Source: Candidatus Heimdallarchaeota archaeon (GTDB lineage Archaea; Asgardarchaeota; Heimdallarchaeia; Heimdallarchaeales; Heimdallarchaeaceae). Taken from it: a stretch of DNA of 5,440 nucleotides. Positions 1 through 5,000 of the stretch are shown here, piece by piece. Position 1 is the first letter of the stretch; every line of letters begins with the position of its first letter. The stretch is from contig JAEOTG010000177.1 of NCBI GenBank assembly GCA_016839985.1, positions 1-5,440 on the forward strand, given 5' to 3'. The position numbers were made by a program, and so were the translations under genes. The notes under the pieces are model-generated. The model had not been told where the DNA came from. It made no database searches and saw only the letters and a program-made list of their open reading frames with translations.

Positions 1-191
1 GTAATCAAAATCTTTCTTTCTATGAAAAAATCACTTCCACTTGCTATCCATGAAATAATAGCAGCTAAAATAAAACCTGCTCCATATGCAATATCAACAG
101 TATTGAAACTTTTTTGATACAAGCCTATGAAATAGAATATCAGGAATAAACTAAAAACTGCAAGTAAACTCCATAAAATTGCAATAATCAT
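1..191 (-). CDS. Partial membrane protein, probable DUF1295 / steroid 5-alpha-reductase-like family (N-terminal part)
   Basis: Reading the minus strand from the ATG at 191-189 gives an open frame of 63 codons that runs off the left edge, so only the N-terminus is present. Residues 2-22 form a strongly hydrophobic segment and residues 34-50 a second one, as expected for an integral membrane protein. The stretch VDIAYGAGF at residues 32-40, just before the second segment, resembles the D-I-A-(W/Y)-G-x-G-F signature I associate with DUF1295 proteins, which are membrane relatives of steroid 5-alpha-reductases and isoprenylcysteine methyltransferases. The catalytic C-terminal half lies outside the window, so no substrate can be suggested. 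The gene is divergent from the methyltransferase gene. There is no good ribosome site before the ATG, and an AT-rich TATA-like stretch 26-40 nt upstream would suit a leaderless message. Membrane protein: confident. Family: moderate. Confidence 0.6.
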   Translation of the reverse strand, partial: MIIAILWSLLAVFSLFLIFYFIGLYQKSFNTVDIAYGAGFILAAIISWIASGSDFFIERKILI

Positions 192-297
192 AATTATCAA
201 TTATAAATGATAGAGGTAATATTATTTATTTTTGGTCTTGTTAAAAATACGAAGAAAGCGTAATGATTATTATTACTGTAAATTATTACATTTTAGA
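192..297. promoter_or_regulatory. Divergent promoter region between membrane protein and methyltransferase genes
   Basis: This AT-rich gap separates two divergent genes. For the plus strand, the TATA-like TATAAAT at 203-209 would place a transcript start near 230, giving a leader of about 65 nt to the ATG at 298. For the minus strand, the A/T run at 217-231 sits 26-40 nt before the ATG at 191, which fits a leaderless message. A GAGGT at 213-217 resembles a ribosome site, but it is 14 nt from the nearest TTG (232), which is too far to be convincing. Promoter positions are inferred from base composition and spacing only. Confidence 0.35.
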
Positions 298-1263
298 ATG
301 AAGCCTAGCCAGTTCAAAACTAGTGTTTATAATGTTGGAGAAAAATACGGTTATCTTCCTTATATGATTGAAAGATATATTGAGATACTTGGAGAGGAAG
401 AAACCACAAAATTGCTTCATTTCTATGAATCAGAATTGCCTAAAGTAATCAGGTTAAACTCTTTAAGATCACAATATTCTGAAACTATAAAGTTGTTAAC
501 AAAAAAGAGAGTAGAATTAATAGATATACCAGATATTGAAGAAGGAAAGGAAATTGTAAGATCACGAATCCCTATTGGAGCAACTCCTGAATATCTAAAT
601 GGTTACTATATTTTACAAGGAAAAAACTCAATGTACCCTTCTCTCATACTCAATCCTAAGGAACACGAGCTTATAGGAGATTTTGCTGCGGCACCAGGAG
701 GAAAAACTACTCATCTTGCTCAATTAATGAAAAACAAAGGAAATATATTTGCTTTAGAATTAAGTTTGAAAAGATGTAGAAGTCTAAAAGCAAATCTTTC
801 TCGTATGGGTGTGAAAAATACTACTGTTTTTCACATGGATACAAGAGAAGTAGCAACTCTTGGTGTAGAGTTTGATAAAATTCTTTTAGATGCTCCTTGT
901 TCAGGATCTGGGGTAATTAGTTCAGATCAATCAAGAAAGTTCTCAAAAACACTAGATGATATAATGAACTATCATAAGTATCAAGTTTCTCTTTTGTCTA
1001 GCTCTTTAGAAGTATTAAAACCAGAAGGTAAACTAGTATATTGCACATGTTCTCTTGAGCCTGAAGAAAATGAATATGTTATTTCAAAGGTTTTGGATAA
1101 ATTTGATATTGAATTGGTTGAGGTTAATATCAAAGGTGATATAGGATTAGAAAAATTCCAAGATTATGATTTCAATTCAGATATTACAAAAACAAAAAGA
1201 CTCTATCCTCACAAGACTTGCGGAGAAGGATTCTTTATTGCAAAAATGGTGAAAAATAGATGA
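298..1263 (+). CDS. Nop2/NSUN-family (RsmB/aTrm4-like) RNA cytosine-C5 methyltransferase
   Basis: This 321-residue enzyme would transfer a methyl group from S-adenosylmethionine to C5 of a cytosine in tRNA or rRNA. Visible motifs: the family element IGATPEYL at 93-100 followed by YYILQ at 103-107; SAM-binding motif I AAAPGGKTTHLA at 130-141; acidic SAM contacts at E154 and D181; motif IV DAPCSGSG at 198-205 with the product-release Cys201; motif VI CTCSLEPEENE at 249-259 with nucleophile Cys251. The C-terminal RLYPH...GFFIAK (301-316) is typical. From memory it resembles both archaeal aTrm4 (MJ0026) and eukaryotic Nop2/NSUN1; the DQS at 210-212 after motif IV is a Nop2-like trait. No PUA domain is fused. 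The frame is open upstream to a TTG at 232, but that would add 22 basic, unfamily-like residues, so I start at ATG 298 although it has no clear ribosome site. Its stop overlaps the next start by 4 nt. Family is very sure; tRNA versus rRNA target is not. Confidence 0.93.
   Translation: MKPSQFKTSVYNVGEKYGYLPYMIERYIEILGEEETTKLLHFYESELPKVIRLNSLRSQYSETIKLLTKKRVELIDIPDIEEGKEIVRSRIPIGATPEYLNGYYILQGKNSMYPSLILNPKEHELIGDFAAAPGGKTTHLAQLMKNKGNIFALELSLKRCRSLKANLSRMGVKNTTVFHMDTREVATLGVEFDKILLDAPCSGSGVISSDQSRKFSKTLDDIMNYHKYQVSLLSSSLEVLKPEGKLVYCTCSLEPEENEYVISKVLDKFDIELVEVNIKGDIGLEKFQDYDFNSDITKTKRLYPHKTCGEGFFIAKMVKNR
1248..1252 (+). promoter_or_regulatory. Ribosome binding site for the Nip7 gene
   Basis: GGTGA lies 7 nt before the ATG at 1260 and matches the archaeal anti-Shine-Dalgarno region (…UCACCUCC…). 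It sits inside the last codons of the methyltransferase gene. It supports ATG 1260 as the start, and translation coupled to the upstream gene. Confidence 0.55.
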
Positions 1264-1808
1264 AAAAAACTATTCCTGTTTTTCGTAGAGCAACTAATGA
1301 AGAAGAAATTTTGATTAAGGAGATTTTTAATTATTTTCTTAATCAAACATCCCCTAATCCATTAGATTATTATCATATATGGACTAAGGAAGGAAAGATT
1401 GTAGAGATATATGCGGTGCCTGAAGAAACTAATGAATTATTGCAGAATATAGATAGACCTGTTTATTCATCCGGAATTCCATTGGGAAGCATCTTTCAAA
1501 ACAAGTTTCATTTAGAAATTGAAGGCGCTTGCTTAATAATGCCTTTCACTGACAAAATCATAGAAATAAAAACAGATCAATTTCTATACGGAAAACCCAT
1601 TTTTGTTGAAAATATGAAAAGTTTCGAAACAAGCTTTGAAAATGGAGATTTACTGATAATTATAGGTCAAAACAAGCTTCATTATGGTGTTGGTGTTTCT
1701 AGAATTAGTTCGAAAAGTATACAAGATGCAAAAGCCAATACAATATTTATTAAAGAATCTGAACAGAAACCAAGAGATAGAGGATGGTACTTAAGACACG
1801 GAAATTAA
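1260..1808 (+). CDS. nip7: Nip7-like ribosome biogenesis protein (pre-PUA + PUA)
   Basis: This 182-residue protein is almost the same length as human NIP7 (180). The N-terminal FRRATNEEE (8-16) matches the family's opening R-x-(L/A)-T-x-E-E. The centre has GSIFQNKFHLEIEGA (76-90), parallel to the conserved G-x-F-x-x-x-x-K-F-x-L stretch. The C-terminal PUA domain (about 96-180) carries FLYG (108-111), GVGVS (143-147) and the ending GWYLRH (175-180), like NIP7's FLYG, GFGV and GEYVRHE. Eukaryotic NIP7 acts in 60S subunit and rRNA processing; archaeal Nip7 has been reported to bind RNA and inhibit the exosome in vitro. The ATG overlaps the methyltransferase stop (ATGA), so both are almost certainly made from one message. 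In eukaryotes Nip7 pairs with Nop2, a homologue of the upstream gene product. The alignment is from memory; overall identity is modest but motif order is convincing. Confidence 0.85.
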   Translation: MKKTIPVFRRATNEEEILIKEIFNYFLNQTSPNPLDYYHIWTKEGKIVEIYAVPEETNELLQNIDRPVYSSGIPLGSIFQNKFHLEIEGACLIMPFTDKIIEIKTDQFLYGKPIFVENMKSFETSFENGDLLIIIGQNKLHYGVGVSRISSKSIQDAKANTIFIKESEQKPRDRGWYLRHGN

Positions 1809-1834
1809 TGGTGAAAAAAATCTCAAAAATATGC

Positions 1835-1848
1835 TTTTAGTACTAAAA
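1835..1848. repeat. Perfect 14-bp palindrome (TTTTAGTACTAAAA)
   Basis: The sequence equals its own reverse complement over 14 bp, and begins 26 nt after the Nip7 stop codon. It could be an operator half of a larger site or part of the 3' end of the upstream transcript. With no loop it is unlikely to act as an RNA hairpin. Confidence 0.6.
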
Positions 1849-1881
1849 TCAGTCATTTAGTGAAATCAAGAGATAACAAAA

Positions 1882-1895
1882 AATATTTAAATATT
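1882..1895. repeat. Perfect 14-bp palindrome (AATATTTAAATATT), possible TATA element
   Basis: This is a self-complementary 14-bp A/T-only sequence, centred 47 bp after the centre of the previous palindrome. Its core TATTTAAATA is also a plausible archaeal TATA box, so it may be promoter rather than operator. A/T-only palindromes arise by chance more easily than mixed ones. Confidence 0.55.
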
Positions 1896-1910
1896 GTTTG
1901 AAGTGTTAAT

Positions 1911-1931
1911 TTAGTTTTATCAACTTTATTT
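1911..1931 (+). terminator. Possible T-rich transcript end for the methyltransferase/Nip7 operon
   Basis: TTAGTTTTAT followed by CAACTTTATTT gives short T-runs on the coding strand, the kind of U-rich signal used by archaeal RNA polymerase and aCPSF1. It starts about 100 nt after the Nip7 stop. No strong single T-run is present, so this is a weak call. Confidence 0.2.
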
Positions 1932-1965
1932 ACAAATATGAGACTTCATTCTGTTGCATATTTGT
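1932..1965 (+). repeat. Inverted repeat, 9-bp arms with 16-nt loop, just upstream of the aCPSF1 start
   Basis: The left arm ACAAATATG (1932-1940) is the exact reverse complement of the right arm CATATTTGT (1957-1965). The structure ends 19 nt before the TTG start. As RNA it would be a weak stem with only two G-C pairs; as DNA it could be a pair of protein half-sites about 25 bp apart, the right one overlapping the likely TATA position. Confidence 0.6.
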
Positions 1966-1984
1966 TCTATGATAAAAATAAGGG

Positions 1985-3904
1985 TTGGACATATTGAGCT
2001 ATAAAGAAGTGCTAGAACAGATTTCTAGAGACATACACGAAGAATTACCTGATAATTCAGAGATAAGTAGAATTGAATTTGAAGGTCCTGAAGTTGCAGT
2101 TTACTCGAGAAATCCAAAAGTTTTAGTTGATGATGAAACAATAATTAAAGAACTTGCAAAGAAGTTAAGAAAACGGATTGTAATTAGATCAGATCCAGAT
2201 GTAAGACTCCCAAAAGATCAAACAATGTATCTAATAAATGAATTAGTAGGAAAGGAAGGAGAAATTACTACAATAGATTTTGACGAGCTTGTTGGTGAAG
2301 TTGTAATTGAAGCACTTAAACCAGGAGTCATTATTGGGAAATCTGGTGATATGCTGAGAACTATTATTTCAAAGACTCTCTGGCGACCTAGGGTAATGAG
2401 AACTCCACCTATCGAGTCACGAGTAATAAAAACTGTTAGACACCTCTATCAAAAACATTCGAAGAAAAGACAAGATATCCTTCGTGTTATTGGAAAACGT
2501 ATTCACAGACCTGTTATTTATAGAGATGACACAATAAGAGTAACAGCTTTGGGAGGTTTTGCTGAAGTAGGTAGAAGTTCTGCTTTAGTTCAAACTGGAG
2601 AGAGTAAAGTTTTGGTTGATTGTGGGATTAATGTAGGAAGTAATTCGCCTAACAATACTTTCCCAAGATTTGATTTACCTGAATTTGATATAGAAGAACT
2701 TGATGCTGTTGTAGTATCACATGCACATTTGGATCATTCAGGTTTTGTTCCATATCTCTTTAAGTATGGATATAAAGGTGCAATTTATGCCACAAGACCA
2801 ACAAGAGATTTAATGACGATGCTACAACTTGATTATTTGGATGTCGCAAATAAAGAAGGAAAAACTCTTCCTTATGAACAGGATGATATTCGTGAATCAG
2901 TATTGCATACAATTGTTTTAGATTATGGTGAAGTAACAGATATTTCACCAGACATTAGACTAACATTTCATAATGCAGGACATATAGTTGGAAGCGCAAT
3001 TCCCCACCTTCATATTGGTGAAGGAGTCTATAATCTTGCTTTTGCTCAAGATATAAAATATGCAAAATCAAATCTTTTAGATCCTGCTATTTCAAGATTT
3101 CCAAGGCTAGAAACGCTTTTTATTGAATCTACATATGGAAAACCTCAGGATATTCTTCCGTCAAGAACTGAATGTGAAGATTTACTAAGGAATATAGTAT
3201 TCGACACGATACAAAAAGGAGGAAAAGTTCTTATCCCTGTATTAGCTGTAGGAAGAGCACAAGAGATATTAGTGGTTCTGGAAGGGATGATGAGAGATGG
3301 TAAAATACCAAACATCCCAATATATACAGATGGGATGATTAGAGAGGCTTCTGCAATAACAACTGCTCATCCTGAATTCTTATCCAAGAGTCTAAGAGAA
3401 AGAATTTTTCATGAAGGACAAAATCCATTCCTTGCTGAGCAAATAAATCAAGTTGCTTCACCTGAAGAAAGAGATTTGATAATTCAAGGGGATCCAGCTA
3501 TCATAGTTGCGACTAGTGGGATGCTTAATGGAGGACCAAGTGTTCTTTACTTTAAAGCTTTATGTCAAGATTCAAATAACTCTTTGATTTTTGTGAGCTA
3601 TCAAGGAAAAGGTACTTTGGGAAGTAAAATCCAAAAAGGTATAACTGAAATTCAAATGGTTGAAGAAGGAAAAACAGTAATGTACCATATTGCCATGGGA
3701 GTTCATAGTATCACTGGTTTTACAGGACACAGCGATCGAAGAGAGTTGGAAAATTACATAAACAAAGTAATACCAAAGCCTGAAAGAGTTGTAGTAATAC
3801 ATGGTGAGGAAAGCAAAGTCACAAAATTCGCATCTTGGGTTTACAAAACTACTAAAAGAGAAAGTCTTGCACCTCCAAATGGTACAACAATAAGATTGAG
3901 ATAA
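1985..3904 (+). CDS. fttA: aCPSF1 / FttA: KH-domain metallo-beta-lactamase beta-CASP ribonuclease, transcription termination factor
   Basis: This 639-residue protein has the usual family length. It is the archaeal counterpart of eukaryotic CPSF73: a zinc-dependent RNase that cuts nascent RNA at U-rich 3' ends and helps terminate transcription. Domains: KH-like 1-70, second KH about 71-145 with GKSG at 118-121, metallo-beta-lactamase from about 183 with beta-CASP inserted at about 386-570, then the lactamase C-terminus. All metal and catalytic residues are visible: D212 (VDCG), HAHLDH 246-251, H333 (GHIVGS), D356, E381 (ESTYG), H582 (GHSD) and H606 (IHGE), so it should be active. The start is forced: an in-frame TAA at 1979-1981 precedes TTG 1985, and a later start would trim the conserved N-terminus. 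It is transcribed alone, with the Nip7 gene 176 nt upstream and a convergent gene 3 nt downstream. Confidence 0.97.
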   Translation: MDILSYKEVLEQISRDIHEELPDNSEISRIEFEGPEVAVYSRNPKVLVDDETIIKELAKKLRKRIVIRSDPDVRLPKDQTMYLINELVGKEGEITTIDFDELVGEVVIEALKPGVIIGKSGDMLRTIISKTLWRPRVMRTPPIESRVIKTVRHLYQKHSKKRQDILRVIGKRIHRPVIYRDDTIRVTALGGFAEVGRSSALVQTGESKVLVDCGINVGSNSPNNTFPRFDLPEFDIEELDAVVVSHAHLDHSGFVPYLFKYGYKGAIYATRPTRDLMTMLQLDYLDVANKEGKTLPYEQDDIRESVLHTIVLDYGEVTDISPDIRLTFHNAGHIVGSAIPHLHIGEGVYNLAFAQDIKYAKSNLLDPAISRFPRLETLFIESTYGKPQDILPSRTECEDLLRNIVFDTIQKGGKVLIPVLAVGRAQEILVVLEGMMRDGKIPNIPIYTDGMIREASAITTAHPEFLSKSLRERIFHEGQNPFLAEQINQVASPEERDLIIQGDPAIIVATSGMLNGGPSVLYFKALCQDSNNSLIFVSYQGKGTLGSKIQKGITEIQMVEEGKTVMYHIAMGVHSITGFTGHSDRRELENYINKVIPKPERVVVIHGEESKVTKFASWVYKTTKRESLAPPNGTTIRLR

Positions 3905-3907
3905 GAA
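3879..3907 (-). terminator. Candidate U-rich transcript end for the minus-strand regulator/PUA operon
   Basis: Read on the minus strand, the 29 nt past the PUA gene stop are T-rich (ATTCTTATCTC, then AATCTTATTGTTG) without a hairpin. They run antisense to the last codons of aCPSF1. The position and composition suit an archaeal U-tract terminator, but T-runs are short. Confidence 0.25.
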
Positions 3908-4399
3908 TCAAAAGCGTAAATTCCAAATATCATCTTTAAGATAATGGAGAAGTTTTACAACTTTACCTTTCTTAGTTTTCTTGAAATCTTGTGAATTGAG
4001 AAGTGATAATCCAATCCCTAAAATAGATTCAGCTTTTTCTTCATGGATTGAAACTATTGTGTTTGTTTTGATATCATCATCAAAATGAACTATCCCTGGT
4101 GCCATAACATCTGCACCATTCGTTATAAAACGAATTGCACCTATATCGACAATAACTTTGGGTAAAATAGAATCTACTCCCCTCAAATAGTGAATAGTTG
4201 GAATATATATTCCTTCATACAAGAAAAATGATGCTTTACCTTCTTTTATTAGGAATTTTCCTTTATCTGTTTTTACTTCCTCTATGTCCGAAGTCTCTTG
4301 TAATAAATTAGATGCACTTTCTCCATAAATTTGATTCAATTCCATTAAAAGAAGTTTTTTTTCTTTTTTCGATAAAAACTTTCTAGCTTTTATTTGCAT
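3908..4399 (-). CDS. Archaeal PUA-domain RNA-binding protein (DUF1947 + PUA, MCT-1/Tma20-like)
   Basis: This 163-residue protein has the archaeal DUF1947-PUA architecture. An N-terminal domain (about 1-75) contains a helix with the basic run SKKEKKLLLMEL (10-21) and the strand pattern FFLYEGIYIPTIHYLRG (58-74). The PUA domain (about 79-157) has the hallmark GADVMAPGI at 95-103 and ends with the typical GKVVKLLHYLKDDIW (145-159). The fold matches eukaryotic MCTS1/Tma20 and the N-terminal half of eIF2D, which act on post-termination 40S ribosomes and re-initiation. The archaeal role is not established as far as I know; RNA or small-subunit binding is inferred from the family. It follows the regulator gene by 21 nt on the same strand without a clear ribosome site, and faces aCPSF1 tail to tail with a 3-nt gap. 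The ATG at 4399-4397 fits the normal family N-terminus. Confidence 0.88.
   Translation of the reverse strand: MQIKARKFLSKKEKKLLLMELNQIYGESASNLLQETSDIEEVKTDKGKFLIKEGKASFFLYEGIYIPTIHYLRGVDSILPKVIVDIGAIRFITNGADVMAPGIVHFDDDIKTNTIVSIHEEKAESILGIGLSLLNSQDFKKTKKGKVVKLLHYLKDDIWNLRF
3961..3983 (+). terminator. Candidate U-rich termination zone for aCPSF1, inside the convergent PUA gene
   Basis: About 57 nt past the aCPSF1 stop, the plus strand becomes pyrimidine-rich with T-runs of 3-4 (CTTTACCTTTC then TTAGTTTTCTTG). This is the only U-rich stretch soon after the gene. It lies antisense to the 3' coding end of the PUA gene, where it reads as Lys-rich codons, so the T-richness may simply reflect that coding. 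Confidence 0.3.
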
Positions 4400-4420
4400 A
4401 TTATTCTATCCAAAAACGCT

Positions 4421-4852
4421 TTATTGCTTTAATTTCTCTAAAATCGAGGTGTAGGAATCTTTAATTGCTTCATATCTTTCTTTGGAAGACATTCCCAATA
4501 AGTACATTTGCTCTTCATTTTCCAATCTTCTAGTGTATTCTTCTTTTAAAGATGTTATAAACTGATCAATCGAATCTTTAACATTAGAAATCAAGTCAAC
4601 GCCTGGTTCAGGTATGGTGTAAATATACTTTAGAGTTGGATAAGTATCAGCTTTTCTCTCAATCAAACCTATATCCAACATTTGTTTTAGATGCTTTTCA
4701 ACTGCTGGTCTTGAAATTTGGAGCTCTTTTGTTAGTTCATCTGCAGTAAACTTCATATTGCTCAATAATGTCAATATCTTTCTACGTGAAGCATCTCTAA
4801 AAATAGAATAAATAACGTCAACTACCGGAATCTCTTCTTTTTTTGAGCTCAT
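4421..4852 (-). CDS. Winged-helix (ArsR-like) transcriptional regulator with C-terminal helical tail
   Basis: This 143-residue protein has a winged helix-turn-helix at about 10-82. The helix DASRRKILTLL (20-30) is followed by FTADELTKEL (35-44), then recognition helix SRPAVEKHLKQMLDIGLI (47-64), and a beta wing ending LKYIYTI (74-80). This is the ArsR/PadR-type arrangement. There is no cysteine anywhere, so a Cys-based metal sensor is ruled out. Residues 92-143 are charged and look helical (KEEYTRRLENEEQ at 103-115), probably a dimerisation coiled coil. Similar small regulators are common in archaea and their ligands are mostly unknown. It is first in a likely two-gene operon with the PUA gene and divergent from the bactofilin-like gene, so autoregulation or control of that neighbour is a natural guess. 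A TATA-like GATTTAAG lies about 26-33 nt before the ATG. Confidence 0.85.
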   Translation of the reverse strand: MSSKKEEIPVVDVIYSIFRDASRRKILTLLSNMKFTADELTKELQISRPAVEKHLKQMLDIGLIERKADTYPTLKYIYTIPEPGVDLISNVKDSIDQFITSLKEEYTRRLENEEQMYLLGMSSKERYEAIKDSYTSILEKLKQ

Positions 4853-4962
4853 TGATAATTGAAATTATTGTTCCTTCCTTAAATCATTGTCGGTTTAAAC
4901 TGAAAGGTTAAAGCTTAAAACTAGAGCTTTTAAAGCATTACCTAATTAATTAAAAAAAAGGA

Positions 4963-4971
4963 TATATAAAG
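4963..4971 (+). promoter_or_regulatory. TATA box for the bactofilin-like gene
   Basis: TATATAAAG, preceded by a purine-rich AAAAGGA that fits a TFB-recognition element, is the cleanest archaeal promoter in the window. A start about 25 nt downstream falls near 4990-4993, giving a very short leader of about 10 nt before the GTG at 5001. Confidence 0.65.
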
Positions 4972-4989
4972 CGGATTTAATATGTTCAT

Positions 4990-4996
4990 GAGGTGG
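4990..4996 (+). promoter_or_regulatory. Ribosome binding site deciding the GTG start at 5001
   Basis: GAGGTGG pairs well with the archaeal 16S 3' end and lies 4 nt before GTG 5001. ATGs at 4982 and 4988 share one other frame that stops at 5011-5013, so GTG 5001 is chosen. Confidence 0.65.
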
Positions 4997-5000
4997 CAAT

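Larger units (their letters stand above)
1809..1984 (+). promoter_or_regulatory. Intergenic control region upstream of aCPSF1
   Basis: This 176-nt AT-rich gap has no ORF of note. It holds three inverted repeats (listed separately), T-rich stretches that could end the upstream transcript, and two promoter options. The A/T core at 1882-1895 resembles a TATA box and would give a leader of about 70 nt. The CATATTTG at 1957-1964 lies about 25 nt before the TTG at 1985 and would give a leaderless message. No ribosome site precedes the TTG at proper spacing, which favours leaderless initiation. Confidence 0.4.
4853..5000. promoter_or_regulatory. Divergent control region between regulator and bactofilin-like genes
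   Basis: This 148-nt spacer serves two divergent genes. Small dyads are visible: GTTTAAAC at 4893-4900, GCTTT-T-AAAGC at 4926-4936, and TAATTAATTA at 4943-4952. In addition, TTAAAGCT (4908-4915) is nearly mirrored by AGCTTTTAA (4925-4933). These are candidate operator sites for the winged-helix protein encoded next door. An AAGGAAGGAA on the minus strand (4880-4871) resembles a ribosome site but is 18 nt from the regulator ATG, too far to be sure. Confidence 0.45.

Noticed and set aside
187..211. Imperfect inverted repeat around the left-hand divergent spacer
   Set aside because: Short A/T arms with a bulge; expected by chance in such AT-rich sequence.
232..297. A longer methyltransferase start at TTG 232 (22 extra residues)
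   Set aside because: The added segment is short, basic and Tyr-rich and does not look like the family N-terminus; the GAGGT upstream is 14 nt away. ATG 298 gives the expected opening.
1829..1984. Tiny ORFs in the spacer (ATGs at 1831, 1938 and 1969)
   Set aside because: Each stops within about 9-20 codons, has no ribosome site and is not in frame with aCPSF1.
2760..2948. Minus-strand open frame of 62 codons
   Set aside because: It lies wholly within the lactamase domain of aCPSF1, antisense, with no recognisable domain or ribosome site.
3572..3802. Minus-strand open frame of 76 codons
   Set aside because: Antisense to the conserved C-terminal region of aCPSF1; Ser/Phe/Tyr-rich composition is the mirror of the sense codons.
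4421..4852. Metal-sensing ArsR repressor
   Set aside because: The protein has no cysteine and lacks the classical ELCVCDL-type metal site, so only the winged-helix fold can be supported.
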